A stretch of 64,000 nucleotides of DNA from UKL13-2 sp031431435. Lineage in GTDB: Bacteria; Pseudomonadota; Gammaproteobacteria; Burkholderiales; Usitatibacteraceae. A program made the position numbers and the translations under genes. Shown in pieces: positions 9,227 to 17,592 of this stretch (position 1 is its first letter; each line of letters begins with the position of its first letter). The notes under the pieces were generated by a model. The model had not been told where the DNA came from. It was given only the letters and a program-made list of their open reading frames with translations, and ran no database searches. The stretch lies in contig JANPDI010000155.1 in NCBI GenBank assembly GCA_031431435.1, positions 22,353 through 86,352 on the forward strand, given 5' to 3'.

Positions 9227-11368
9227 CTACCGCAGTGAACTGAGGTCAATTTGTATGGTCGCCCCGGCATGGTCTGCCGTGTCGGTCGGCCGGCTGAGGG
9301 TGGTTGATTTGACCGTTTGATCAAACGCCGCAGGCTGAATGGCGTCGGCGTCCGCGGTCTCGGGCGTGGCACTGACCCGCATCGTTTTGAGATAGTCGTC
9401 ATTGGCACCCGGTGCCTGGGGTGGTGCGGCGGCCTGTGACGGCGACGGCAGCGCGCCCTCACGAACTTTGCGGATCAGTCCGGAAATAATCATGATCTGC
9501 TTTTGTGTATCGATGATTTGGGCATTCAGCTTGGCCAGCTCCTCGTTGATGCTGGCGCCACGTTCATTGATTTTTTGCAGCGATGCCAGTCGCGCTTCGA
9601 GTTGCACTTTGTGGTCGCGAATCTGGGTTTCAAGCGGCAGCGGCACTTCCATGATCCAACGCTCGGTATTGCGGCGCGCCTCGTTAAAAATGTGTCTTGA
9701 TTGTTCGACCAACTGGCGCCAGAAACGCCGCACCATATAACGTTTTTCGGTGATGACAATGTTGACCGGGTCTTTACAAAAATGCTCGGTTTCGTGAATC
9801 AACAATGCCAGCTTTGCGTGTGGCAACTCAAAATCGAGTTTCGGAAACGCCATGTCGGCAAAGCCAAAGCGTTCCCGAAACGTGTTGTAGACACCCTCCA
9901 TCAAACGGCGGATATCCTCGCCGGACATCCTGACGCTCTCAAAATCGTCGCCGATCAGCCGGATCAATTCGCGCATGCCGCGTGTCAGGCCGTGTGTGGT
10001 CCAGGAATCATCCATCGCCTGCCGGCTTTTTGCACACAACACGTCCAGCCGCGTCGGGTTAAACGCATCCAGCACCAGATTTTTCTTGTGGTTAAACGTG
10101 GTGCGTTGTGTTTTGTATTCGGTCAGTGCGGCGTTGTAGGCCTGTTTCTCCTGGCTGACTTTTTGCCACAGCTTGGCAACCAGATCCTTGCTTCTGCCCT
10201 GCAGGCCGGACAACTCCTGCGACTGGGTCTGCAGATTCTCGTATTTGCCGACCACACTCTTGTGGCTGGCCAGCATCATGGTGCCGATTTCGCTGGTGAC
10301 CGCTTTGGCGAGGAGCTGGCGTTTGATCGGAATGATCTCGTCGGCAAGATAGCGCTCGAGTCGCTCGATGCCGGAGTGTTCAACCTGGCCCCGATCGCCC
10401 TTGATGCGACCGACCAACGCCTCCTTGGCTGAAATGGCAAAAATTCTATCCATCGGCAAACCCAGCTGCTGGGAGGTGGTTTCCATCATGCGCTGCATAC
10501 CCGCGACGATTTCCGGCTCCGTTTTGAGCTCATCCCGCATCAGGTCGATCTTATTCAGCACCGCGATTTTGGCGGGCAGGCTTGACCTGACATAACGATC
10601 CCAGATTTCCAGATCGCTTTTTGTCACACCCGTGTCAATGCCCAGCAGAAACAATACGGCGTGCGCGCTCGGCACCGTCGACAGCGTTAATTCGGGCTCC
10701 AGACCAAGCGCATTGAGACCCGGCGTATCAAGAACAGACAGGCCGTTGGTCAACAATGGGTGCGGGTAGTTGATGATTGCGTAACGCCACGCCGGTACAT
10801 CAACGATGTCGTCTTCATTCGGGCCGGTTCCGTCGTCGAACATCGGGATCAGTCCCATCATGCGGGCATCGAGCGCATACACACGCTTGGTGTCGGCGAG
10901 CGCCGACAGGGCCTGCTTCATTTGTGCCGGGTCATCGGTGTTCAGGCGAATTTTCGACCATTCAACCGGCATGTTCTTGAGCTGCGAAATGGACTCGTCG
11001 CGATAACGCGTTTCGACCGACAAAAGCTTGAGATACGGCTCTTCATTCGGGTCGTGGAACAACTCGGTCGGGCACATGGTGGTGCGACCGACATCCGATG
11101 GCAGCAGCCGCTCTTTGAAACTCGAGAAAAACAACGCGTTAATCAGCTCCGACTTGCCACGCGAAAACTCGGCAAGAAAGGCGAGCATTAAACGCCCGTT
11201 GTTAAGCGTTTCGAGCAGGTCGTAAAAACGGATCGACTGCTGTACATCGAGCTGATTGGTGCGCTCCAGCCAGTCGTGGTAATCATGCACCGCGCGCGCC
11301 ACATCGGTTCGCCAGGCGTTATATCGTACGGCTTCTGCCTCAAACTGGTTCTCGATGGTTTCAGCCAT
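9227..11368 (-). CDS. Dynamin-family GTPase
   Basis: 713 residues. Bacterial dynamin-like proteins bind membranes and hydrolyse GTP during membrane remodelling or repair. The P-loop reads AEFSRGKSELINALFF (residues about 65-80) with Ala in place of the first Gly; switch/G2 is likely in the DVGRTTMCPTE region, G3 is LDTPGLNALG and G4 is NKIDL. The C-terminal half is rich in Lys, Gln and Glu and predicts long helices or coiled coil (for example QTQSQELSGLQGRSKDLV), ending in a Pro/Ala/Thr-rich segment. No membrane-spanning segment is obvious. It is transcribed alone, convergent with rng. Confidence 0.88.
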   Translation of the reverse strand: MAETIENQFEAEAVRYNAWRTDVARAVHDYHDWLERTNQLDVQQSIRFYDLLETLNNGRLMLAFLAEFSRGKSELINALFFSSFKERLLPSDVGRTTMCPTELFHDPNEEPYLKLLSVETRYRDESISQLKNMPVEWSKIRLNTDDPAQMKQALSALADTKRVYALDARMMGLIPMFDDGTGPNEDDIVDVPAWRYAIINYPHPLLTNGLSVLDTPGLNALGLEPELTLSTVPSAHAVLFLLGIDTGVTKSDLEIWDRYVRSSLPAKIAVLNKIDLMRDELKTEPEIVAGMQRMMETTSQQLGLPMDRIFAISAKEALVGRIKGDRGQVEHSGIERLERYLADEIIPIKRQLLAKAVTSEIGTMMLASHKSVVGKYENLQTQSQELSGLQGRSKDLVAKLWQKVSQEKQAYNAALTEYKTQRTTFNHKKNLVLDAFNPTRLDVLCAKSRQAMDDSWTTHGLTRGMRELIRLIGDDFESVRMSGEDIRRLMEGVYNTFRERFGFADMAFPKLDFELPHAKLALLIHETEHFCKDPVNIVITEKRYMVRRFWRQLVEQSRHIFNEARRNTERWIMEVPLPLETQIRDHKVQLEARLASLQKINERGASINEELAKLNAQIIDTQKQIMIISGLIRKVREGALPSPSQAAAPPQAPGANDDYLKTMRVSATPETADADAIQPAAFDQTVKSTTLSRPTDTADHAGATIQIDLSSLR

Positions 11369-11574
11369 TTTGTTTGCTGGTTATTTTGCGGCTTCAGGGT
11401 GACGTGTTTGTCGCGCTGCAAAACCCAGCATGGCGATTCTGCGGGCGCGACGTGTATGAGTCCGATATCTTACCTTTGTTCGCGGGGTGATGCCATGCCG
11501 GCAGCCATGCGTATGTCACTTTGCCCGCATATACAACTGTTCAATCTGCCCGCGGCACAAACCAACGCGCCGGT
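11369..11574. other. Intergenic gap between yggT and the dynamin-like gene
   Basis: 206 bases containing the promoter side of the minus-strand dynamin-like gene and the 3' side of yggT. I see no convincing ORF, terminator or repeat in it. Confidence 0.5.
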
Positions 11575-12183
11575 CTAGGCGCCGGCGCCGCCGGACCGGG
11601 CCACCATGCGTATTGCTTCCCCGCCCAGATAGGCAACGGGACCGATCAGCACCACCTGCAGCAAAATAATGGCAAAAAGCGGGGCCAGATCGACGCCGCC
11701 AATCAGCGGGATAAAGCGTTGCAGTGGTCGCAGCAGGGGCCGGGTCAACATGGTAAAAAACGGCTGCATCGGATGGTAGGGGTTCAGCCACGACAACACC
11801 GCCTGAATGATCATCAGGCCGATGAACAAATAGATCGATAGTTTTGCCACCTCGACGGCACCATAAAACAGCAATGCCGGCCAGAAGGCCGGGTGGGCAA
11901 CATCGGCCCCGCCGAGCAACGCAAACACCGCGAGCGCCAGCAGCGTGGCGGCAAACCAGGCGATCAAAAACGCCGCCAGATCAAACTTGCCGAGACTCGG
12001 AATCAAGCGCCGCGCCGGCAGCACCGCCCAATCAGTCAGCGCCATGATGAAATCCGCCAGCGGGTTGCCGGCACGGGCACGGAATGGCGCCCGCACCGCC
12101 TGCGAAAAAAACCGCAATAGCACCGCCAGGATCCACAACTGTCCAAGCGTTTCGAGAATAAATTTGAGTACGTTGGCCGCCAT
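11575..12183 (-). CDS. YggT-family inner-membrane protein
   Basis: 202 residues with four to five hydrophobic segments arranged as two YGGT units, each with a loop containing the family-like NP segment (NPLADFIMALTDWAVLPARRLIPS and NPYHPMQPFFTMLTRPLLRPLQRFIPLIGGVD). The family is linked to osmotolerance and membrane organisation, but its biochemical role is not settled. It is 14 bases from proC and part of the yggS-proC-yggT unit common in proteobacteria. Confidence 0.93.
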   Translation of the reverse strand: MAANVLKFILETLGQLWILAVLLRFFSQAVRAPFRARAGNPLADFIMALTDWAVLPARRLIPSLGKFDLAAFLIAWFAATLLALAVFALLGGADVAHPAFWPALLFYGAVEVAKLSIYLFIGLMIIQAVLSWLNPYHPMQPFFTMLTRPLLRPLQRFIPLIGGVDLAPLFAIILLQVVLIGPVAYLGGEAIRMVARSGGAGA

Positions 12184-12197
12184 GTTACCCGTCCGTC

Positions 12198-13052
12198 CTA
12201 TTTGGTTGAAGTTGGCAAGCCGCCGAATTCATCACCCAGCTGTTTTGCGCGGGCGGCGGCGGCTTTGACGCCGCGGATGAATGCGGGTCGAATGCCCGCC
12301 TCATCAAAAACAGCGATCGCTGCCGCGGTGGTGCCGCCTTTGGATGTGACGTTGTCACGCAATTGCGCCGGCGACTCGGCCGATTGTGCCGCCAGCAGTG
12401 CGGCGCCCCGAAACGTCTCCAGCGCAAACTGTCTGGCCGTCGCCGATGAAAGGCCGAGCGCGATTGCTGATGCTTCCAGCGCCTCAATCGCATAAAACAC
12501 ATAGGCAGGTCCGCTGCCGGAAACCGCGGTCACGGCATCAAGCATCGACTCGTCATCAAACCAGGCGGTTTTACCAACCGCCGCGAGCAGCGATTCCGCC
12601 GTTTTGCGCCCATCGGCATTGACGCCGGCGGCGGCATACAGACCGGTGATGCCGGCCTGGATCAGCGCGGGTGTGTTTGGCATCGCCCGCACGATGCGCG
12701 CACAGCCGAGCCAATCTGAAATTTCGTTGGTGCGGACACCGGCGGCGATGCTCAACACCAGCTGGTGGGTCAGGCGGTTGGCAAGCGGTGCCAGTGCCGC
12801 ATGCATTACCTGCGGCTTGACCGCAACAATCACCACGTCAATGGCGGCAAGTTTAGCGTGACCGTCGTCGACAGCGGCGTCCACCTGCACGCCGAGGCGG
12901 GCAACAGCGTCGCGTGTCGCACCATCCGGTTCGACCACGAATAAATTTTTTACGGGCAGTCCGCGCGCAATCAACCCGCCGGCAATAGCCTGCATCATTT
13001 TGCCGCCGCCAATAAACAGCAGCTTGAAATTGTTTGTCGAATTTGCCGTCAT
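12198..13052 (-). CDS. proC: Pyrroline-5-carboxylate reductase
   Basis: 284 residues. Catalyses the last step of proline synthesis with NAD(P)H. The Rossmann start reads LLFIGGGKMMQAIAGG, slightly different from the usual IGGGNMA. The VIVAVKPQVM strand, the RIVRAMPNTPALIQAGITGLY block and the C-terminal signature VTSKGGTTAAAI with a preceding GSGPAYVFYAIEAL are all present. Its end overlaps the next gene: the start ATG lies within the yggS stop region (4-base overlap), so yggS-proC are translationally coupled. Confidence 0.96.
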   Translation of the reverse strand: MTANSTNNFKLLFIGGGKMMQAIAGGLIARGLPVKNLFVVEPDGATRDAVARLGVQVDAAVDDGHAKLAAIDVVIVAVKPQVMHAALAPLANRLTHQLVLSIAAGVRTNEISDWLGCARIVRAMPNTPALIQAGITGLYAAAGVNADGRKTAESLLAAVGKTAWFDDESMLDAVTAVSGSGPAYVFYAIEALEASAIALGLSSATARQFALETFRGAALLAAQSAESPAQLRDNVTSKGGTTAAAIAVFDEAGIRPAFIRGVKAAAARAKQLGDEFGGLPTSTK

Positions 13053-13792
13053 GTTGTCCGCCGTTTTGGTTCGCGCGCGCCAAATATTGCACTGCCGACA
13101 CGCACCATGGTCGCCCCCTCTTCAACGGCAATGGCGTAATCCTGTGACATGCCCATCGAGAGTGTATCGACTTGTGGGTACAAAGTTCTCATTTGTTCAA
13201 ACAGCACGCGCATTTTCCGGAATTGGTCGCGCAGAGTCTTCTCATCGACGACATTTTCAACGATTGCCATGAGCCCGCGCAACCTGAGGTTCGGCAGCAT
13301 CATCACTTGTTTTGCCAGTGCTGCCACCGCATCCGGCGCGGCACCACTTTTGGCGGCTTCCGCCGATATGTTGACCTGCAGAAGGACATTCAGCGGCCCG
13401 AGGGCTGTTGGCCGGTATTGATTCAGCGCATCGGCAATTTTTGCGCGATCGATACTTTGAACCCAGTCAAAATGACGCGCCGCCTGACCGGCTTTGTTGC
13501 TTTGCAGCGGACCAATCATGTGCCATCGGATCCCGCCGCCACCTGCGGCGCTGCGCAAATCGTCAAGGTCGGCAATTTTTTCGACCGCCTCCTGTACATA
13601 GTTTTCACCAAAATGCCGTAGACCGTCGGCAAAAGCCTGACGAATATCGTTGGCCGGGCGGGTTTTTGACACCGCAACCAATAAAACGTCCGCCCCCATC
13701 CCCGCCGGACGTCCCGCGATTGCGGCGGCAAGTCGTGTGTTGACGCCGGCCACGCCCTGTGCGCCTTGCAAGTTTGCGTCAATTGGGGACAT
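13049..13792 (-). CDS. YggS-family pyridoxal-phosphate homeostasis protein
   Basis: 247 residues from the ATG at 13792 (a further ATG lies four codons upstream). The family binds PLP on the Lys of VAVSKTRPA (about residue 43 here) and buffers the vitamin B6 pool; it adopts an alanine-racemase-like barrel. GENYVQEAVEK, WHMIGPLQSNKAG, VNISAEAAKSG and the C-terminal SMGMSQDYAIAVEEGATMVRVGSAIFG are diagnostic. It is divergent from pilT, with only 45 bases between the starts, so promoters of both must overlap. Confidence 0.95.
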   Translation of the reverse strand: MSPIDANLQGAQGVAGVNTRLAAAIAGRPAGMGADVLLVAVSKTRPANDIRQAFADGLRHFGENYVQEAVEKIADLDDLRSAAGGGGIRWHMIGPLQSNKAGQAARHFDWVQSIDRAKIADALNQYRPTALGPLNVLLQVNISAEAAKSGAAPDAVAALAKQVMMLPNLRLRGLMAIVENVVDEKTLRDQFRKMRVLFEQMRTLYPQVDTLSMGMSQDYAIAVEEGATMVRVGSAIFGAREPKRRTT

Positions 13793-13837
13793 AATCAGCC
13801 ACACTTTAAGATGTCATTTTGAGAGAGAAAAGTATAA

Positions 13838-14878
13838 ATGGAAATCGCTGAACTCCTGGCCTTCGGGGTCAAAAACAAGGCGTCAGATTTGCATCTGTCC
13901 GCCGGGCTGCCGCCGATGATCCGCGTCCACGGCGATGTGCGTCGCATCAACGTTCCGGCGCTGTCACACGACGATGTCCATGGCATGGTGTATGACATCA
14001 TGAATGACGGCCAGCGCAAACAATACGAAGAGAACCTCGAATGTGATTTCTCATTTGAGATTCCGAACCTCGCGCGCTTCCGGGTAAATGCGTTTAATCA
14101 TCATCGCGGGTCGGGCGCGGTGATGCGAACCATCCCGTCGAAGATCCTGTCGCTAGAGGATCTGAACGCGCCCAAGATTTTTGCTGAGATCGCCAATCAA
14201 CCGCGCGGCATGGTGTTGGTGACGGGCCCGACCGGTTCGGGCAAGTCGACGACGCTGGCGGCAATGGTCAACAATATCAACGAAAACGAATATGGTCATA
14301 TCCTGACGGTTGAGGACCCGATCGAATTTGTGCACGAGTCTAAAAAATGCCTGATCAACCAGCGCGAGGTCGGACCGCATACGCTATCGTTCACCAACGC
14401 ATTAAAATCGGCTCTGCGCGAAGATCCGGACATCATCCTGGTGGGCGAAATGCGCGACCTGGAAACGATCAAGCTCGCCATGACTGCGGCCGAAACCGGT
14501 CACCTGGTATTTGGCACGCTGCACACATCATCGGCGGCAAAAACGGTTGACCGGATCATTGACGTGTTCCCGGCCGCCGAAAAAGAGATGGTTCGCGCCA
14601 TGCTTTCCGAATCGCTGCGCGCCGTCATCTCACAGACCCTTTGCAAGACCAAGGATGGCCAGGGTCGTGCCGCCGCGCACGAAATCATGATTGGCACACC
14701 GGCAATCCGCAACTTGATCCGCGAAGCAAAGATTCCGCAGATGTACTCTGCCATTCAGACCGGCCAATCAATTGGCATGCAAACGATGGATCAAAATCTG
14801 GCGGATCTGGTGCGGCGCAACGTGATTTCGGTCGCCGAGGCGCGCAACAAGGCTGCAAACAAGGAATCGTTTAATTAG
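13838..14878 (+). CDS. pilT: Type IV pilus twitching-motility retraction ATPase
   Basis: 346 residues, full length. PilT is the cytoplasmic hexameric ATPase that depolymerises the pilus for retraction. The Walker A is GPTGSGKST (about 130-138), Asp box HILTVEDPIEF, Walker B ILVGEMRD (about 200-207), His box TGHLVFGTLHTSSA, and the retraction-specific AIRNLIRE motif is at about 289-296. It is preceded by GAGAGAAAAG as a weak ribosome site and followed 32 bases later by pilU. Confidence 0.97.
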   Translation: MEIAELLAFGVKNKASDLHLSAGLPPMIRVHGDVRRINVPALSHDDVHGMVYDIMNDGQRKQYEENLECDFSFEIPNLARFRVNAFNHHRGSGAVMRTIPSKILSLEDLNAPKIFAEIANQPRGMVLVTGPTGSGKSTTLAAMVNNINENEYGHILTVEDPIEFVHESKKCLINQREVGPHTLSFTNALKSALREDPDIILVGEMRDLETIKLAMTAAETGHLVFGTLHTSSAAKTVDRIIDVFPAAEKEMVRAMLSESLRAVISQTLCKTKDGQGRAAAHEIMIGTPAIRNLIREAKIPQMYSAIQTGQSIGMQTMDQNLADLVRRNVISVAEARNKAANKESFN

Positions 14879-14910
14879 GGCGCGCCTCAACGGCGGCTAA
14901 AGGAATCATC

Positions 14911-16050
14911 ATGGAACGGGAACAGGCGCTAAAGTTTGTGCACGAATTATTGCGTGCAATGATCGCAAAAAAGGGATCGGATTTATTCATTACGGCAGGG
15001 TTTCCGCCGGCGATGAAAATTGACGGCAAGATGACGCCGGTCTCGCAATCGAGCCTATCACCGGTGCATACCGGTGAAATTGCCCGTTCGATCATGACCG
15101 ACAAACAGACGGCAGAGTTTGAAGCGACCAAGGAATGCAACTTTGCCATCGCCCCGACCGGTATCGGCCGTTTCCGTGTCAATGCGTTTGTTCAGCAGGG
15201 TCGTATTGGTCTGGTGATGCGGACCATCACCACCACGATTCCGAAGATGGAAGATCTGAATCTGCCACCGGTGTTGAAGGATGTGGTGATGACCAAACGC
15301 GGCCTGGTCATTTTGGTCGGCGGTACCGGTTCCGGCAAATCGACCACGCTGGCGGCGATGATCGGTTATCGTAACGAGAACAGCTTCGGTCACATCATCA
15401 CGATTGAAGATCCGGTCGAGTACGTCCACGATCATAAGAATTGCGTTATTACCCAGCGCGAGATTGGTGTTGACACCGATAACTGGTTTGCCGCGCTCAA
15501 AAATACCCTGCGACAGGCACCGGATGTCATTTTGATCGGTGAAATCCGCGACCGCGAAACAATGGACTACGCCATTGCCTTCGCCGAGACCGGCCATTTG
15601 TGCATGTCAACCCTGCACGCCAATTCGACTAATCAGGCGCTGGACCGGATCATCAACTTCTTCCCCGAGGAACGTCGCCACCAATTGCTGATGGATTTGT
15701 CGCTAAATTTGAAAGCGTTTGTGTCGCAGCGGTTGATCCCGAAAAAAGAGGGCAAGGGGCGTGTGGCGGCGATTGAGATCCTGCTCAATTCACCGCTGAT
15801 TCAGGATTTGATCTTTAAGGGCGAGGTGCATGAAATCAAGGAAATCATGAAACGTTCGCGTGAAATCGGCATGCAGACGTTTGATCAGGCGCTGTTTGAT
15901 CTTTACGAGGCGGATTTTATTTCGTATGAAGACGCGCTGCGCAACGCCGACTCGCTCAACGATTTGCGTTTGAATATCAAGCTGAATGGAAAATCCGCCA
16001 AGGATCGCGACCTGGCATCCGGACTCGAGCATCTGGAGATCGTCAAGTAA
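14911..16050 (+). CDS. pilU: Type IV pilus retraction ATPase PilU (PilT paralogue)
   Basis: 379 residues. PilU is the accessory retraction ATPase that works together with PilT under load. Walker A GGTGSGKST lies at about 137-145, Walker B VILIGEIRD near 205, and the His box reads TGHLCMSTLHANST. Compared with PilT it has a longer C-terminal extension (LRLNIKLNGKSAKDR) and a variant of the AIRNLIRE region (SPLIQDLIFKGEVHEIK), both typical of PilU. An AAGGAATC ribosome site precedes it. A strong hairpin follows the stop. Confidence 0.96.
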   Translation: MEREQALKFVHELLRAMIAKKGSDLFITAGFPPAMKIDGKMTPVSQSSLSPVHTGEIARSIMTDKQTAEFEATKECNFAIAPTGIGRFRVNAFVQQGRIGLVMRTITTTIPKMEDLNLPPVLKDVVMTKRGLVILVGGTGSGKSTTLAAMIGYRNENSFGHIITIEDPVEYVHDHKNCVITQREIGVDTDNWFAALKNTLRQAPDVILIGEIRDRETMDYAIAFAETGHLCMSTLHANSTNQALDRIINFFPEERRHQLLMDLSLNLKAFVSQRLIPKKEGKGRVAAIEILLNSPLIQDLIFKGEVHEIKEIMKRSREIGMQTFDQALFDLYEADFISYEDALRNADSLNDLRLNIKLNGKSAKDRDLASGLEHLEIVK

Positions 16051-16052
16051 CA

Positions 16053-16084
16053 CCGCCTCCGCCGGCTTCAGCCGGCGGAGGCGG
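16053..16084. terminator. Perfect 14-bp hairpin at the convergent pilU / membrane-protein junction
   Basis: CCGCCTCCGCCGGC and its exact reverse complement flank a TTCA loop, three bases after the pilU stop. The right arm and loop also encode the last five codons and stop of the converging gene. There is no T-tract on either side, so it may be a 3'-end stabilising or Rho-dependent hairpin rather than a classical intrinsic terminator. Confidence 0.65.
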
Positions 16085-16484
16085 CAAAGATTGCCAGGCA
16101 ATAAAGTGCGGTGGAAATCGCAATGCCGCAAAACGGCACACGGAACCAATAACGCCTGCCCAGCCAAAGGTATGCCGTCAGCAAAACCACTCCTTGCGCG
16201 AGCAAAAATTGTGACTGCAGCAGCATCTGCGGGTGGCATGTGGCGAGGTAAATGTAAGTCGCCCCAAACAGGATCGCCCCCAGACTGTGACTGGCGTTAA
16301 ATCCAACCCACGCCCGCCACATGGTGGTCTCGGTGGTGATGATCGGCGACACCTCCTTCATCCTTGCAGTCAGTGAAGCGTCACGCGGATGAAGCTTGAG
16401 CCCGACAAACGTATAGACCAGATGCACCACGCCCAACACAAAAATAACCACCGCACTTGCGGTGATTAGTGTCGTGGCGGTCAA
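16068..16484 (-). CDS. Small four-helix membrane protein (DoxX-like guess)
   Basis: About 138 residues if begun at the TTG at 16484, which overlaps the stop of the upstream small ORF as TTGA; a longer frame reaches 16730 but its first 80 residues run antisense through repeat DNA and look non-coding. Four hydrophobic segments are visible: ASAVVIFVLGVVHLVYTF, the SHSLGAILFGATYIYLA region, the LLAQGVVLLTAYLWLG region and ISTALYCLAIFAASAG. Helix positions and a conserved early His resemble small DoxX-like or DUF-type proteins; no function is assigned. It is divergent from an AraC-type regulator that may control it. Confidence 0.72.
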   Translation of the reverse strand: MTATTLITASAVVIFVLGVVHLVYTFVGLKLHPRDASLTARMKEVSPIITTETTMWRAWVGFNASHSLGAILFGATYIYLATCHPQMLLQSQFLLAQGVVLLTAYLWLGRRYWFRVPFCGIAISTALYCLAIFAASAG

Positions 16485-16597
16485 ATCAGTTTGCCGAATG
16501 CCGACAGGAACGACAGCGCCACGCCACCGACCAAAACCACTAACGTCGCCACAAGGCCGGCACCGTACCTTGTTGCATTGTTCAAGATTGCATTCAT
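16481..16597 (-). CDS. Predicted 38-residue single-pass membrane peptide
   Basis: ATG at 16597, 38 codons, TGA at 16481-16483. A GGAG lies eight bases before the ATG. The peptide starts MNAILNNATRYGAG and then has one hydrophobic segment (LVATLVVLVGG through VALSFLSAFG). Its stop overlaps the likely TTG start of the next membrane protein, so coupled translation is plausible. It is unrecognised, and its coding status rests on the ribosome site, coupling and hydrophobic profile only. Confidence 0.55.
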   Translation of the reverse strand: MNAILNNATRYGAGLVATLVVLVGGVALSFLSAFGKLI

Positions 16598-16671
16598 GAT
16601 TGACTCCGGTTGACTTGCCATTGCGCCCGTTTGGGTACAACAAAAGTATGGGTGCGCCGTCGCGCGGCAAC

Positions 16672-16728
16672 TTGAACAAAGCTGTCGTGTTGTTGAACAA
16701 ACCGGCTAATCTGTTGAATAAACCGGCC
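16672..16728. promoter_or_regulatory. Three direct repeats at 21-bp period, candidate AraC-type operator
   Basis: TTGAACAAA starts at 16672 and 16693, and TTGAATAAA at 16714, each exactly 21 bp (two helical turns) apart; the last two copies extend to a shared ACCGGC. They lie between the divergent small membrane-protein genes and the araC-type gene (start 16760). Same-face direct half-sites are the standard arrangement for AraC/XylS regulators. Confidence 0.6.
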
Positions 16729-16759
16729 ATTTCACCCGCTTCGGTTATTCTTTGTCTCT

Positions 16760-17533
16760 ATGAACATTGCATCGCCCAAAATTCATATCTACGTATGGCC
16801 CGAACGCTTCTTGTATCTGGGACCCAGCGCCAGCACCACGCCGCATCGAAACCATGCGGCAACCTGGCTGTTCGCGCATGAGGGTACGCTGCGCGTCACG
16901 CTGGGCTCGGGTGTCGTACTTGAAGACGAAGTGATCTATGTGCCGTCTGAAACAGAGTTCTCGACCAGCCAGGCGGCATCGCTGATTGCGGCGTTGTACT
17001 GGGAGCCCGAAAGCGCCAGTTTTCAACGGGCTGCGACACAATTTGACGTCACGACCGCACGTGCGTTTAAGTGTCAGCATACCGCTCTGCGGGCGCTCGA
17101 GGGTCTTTACGGCAATGAAACCTCGCTCGCTGCAGCGGACAAATTGCTGGCGGATATTTTTGGGCTCGGGGGTCTGGGCGGCACACATTCATCCACCAGC
17201 GACAAACGCATCGATGAGGCGCTCAGTTTTCTGCGCGACGCACCAGACGCCTATGACAGCATCGAAACACTCTCTGCGCGGGCGCATCTGTCGCCGTCGC
17301 GCTTCGCCCACCTGTTTAAACAACAAGTCGGTGTGCCGGTCAGGCGTTATGTTCTTTGGCAAAAAATGCGGCGTGCATTGGATCTGGCGATGGCGGGGGA
17401 TTCCCTCACCACTGCCGCGTTATCCGCCGGGTTTGCCGATTCGGCGCATCTTTCGCGCACGGTACGCGCCATCATGGGGGTGGCACCGGAATTTTTGTTC
17501 CGCCATCGCGAGCGGTTGGTGGTACATCAATAG
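16760..17533 (+). CDS. AraC-family transcriptional regulator
   Basis: 257 residues. The N-terminal part (about 1-130) is a cupin-like sensor domain (HRNHAATWLFAHEGTLRVTLG, then EVIYVPSETEF). The C-terminal part (about 150-250) holds two helix-turn-helix units: LSARAHLSPSRFAHLFKQQV with GVPVRRYVLWQKMRRAL, then TTAALSAGFADSAHLSRTVR with GVAPEFLF. The ligand is unknown. It is divergent from the 38-residue peptide and membrane-protein genes and is flanked by a 21-bp-period repeat array, so local control is likely. Confidence 0.92.
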   Translation: MNIASPKIHIYVWPERFLYLGPSASTTPHRNHAATWLFAHEGTLRVTLGSGVVLEDEVIYVPSETEFSTSQAASLIAALYWEPESASFQRAATQFDVTTARAFKCQHTALRALEGLYGNETSLAAADKLLADIFGLGGLGGTHSSTSDKRIDEALSFLRDAPDAYDSIETLSARAHLSPSRFAHLFKQQVGVPVRRYVLWQKMRRALDLAMAGDSLTTAALSAGFADSAHLSRTVRAIMGVAPEFLFRHRERLVVHQ

Positions 17534-17562
17534 CACCGAAGGACGTGCGGTTTCGGACAAAA

Positions 17563-17590
17563 TCGCCTGAAAACGACCGCCTGCCAATGA
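17563..17590. repeat. Half copy of the REP-like palindrome
   Basis: GCCTGAAAACGACCGCCTGCC followed by AATGAC matches the right arm and tail of the family seen near 25175; no matching left arm is visible. It lies between the AraC-type gene and the rlmL-like gene. Confidence 0.4.
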
Positions 17591-17592
17591 CT

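Noticed and set aside
9311..9325. GTTTGATCAAAC palindrome in the dynamin-like gene
   Set aside because: Short, inside coding DNA and without flanking similarity to other repeats; likely chance.
16485..16730. N-terminal extension of the small membrane protein to 16730
   Set aside because: It would translate the reverse of the 21-bp direct repeats and shows no protein-like character; the coupled TTG start at 16484 is preferred.
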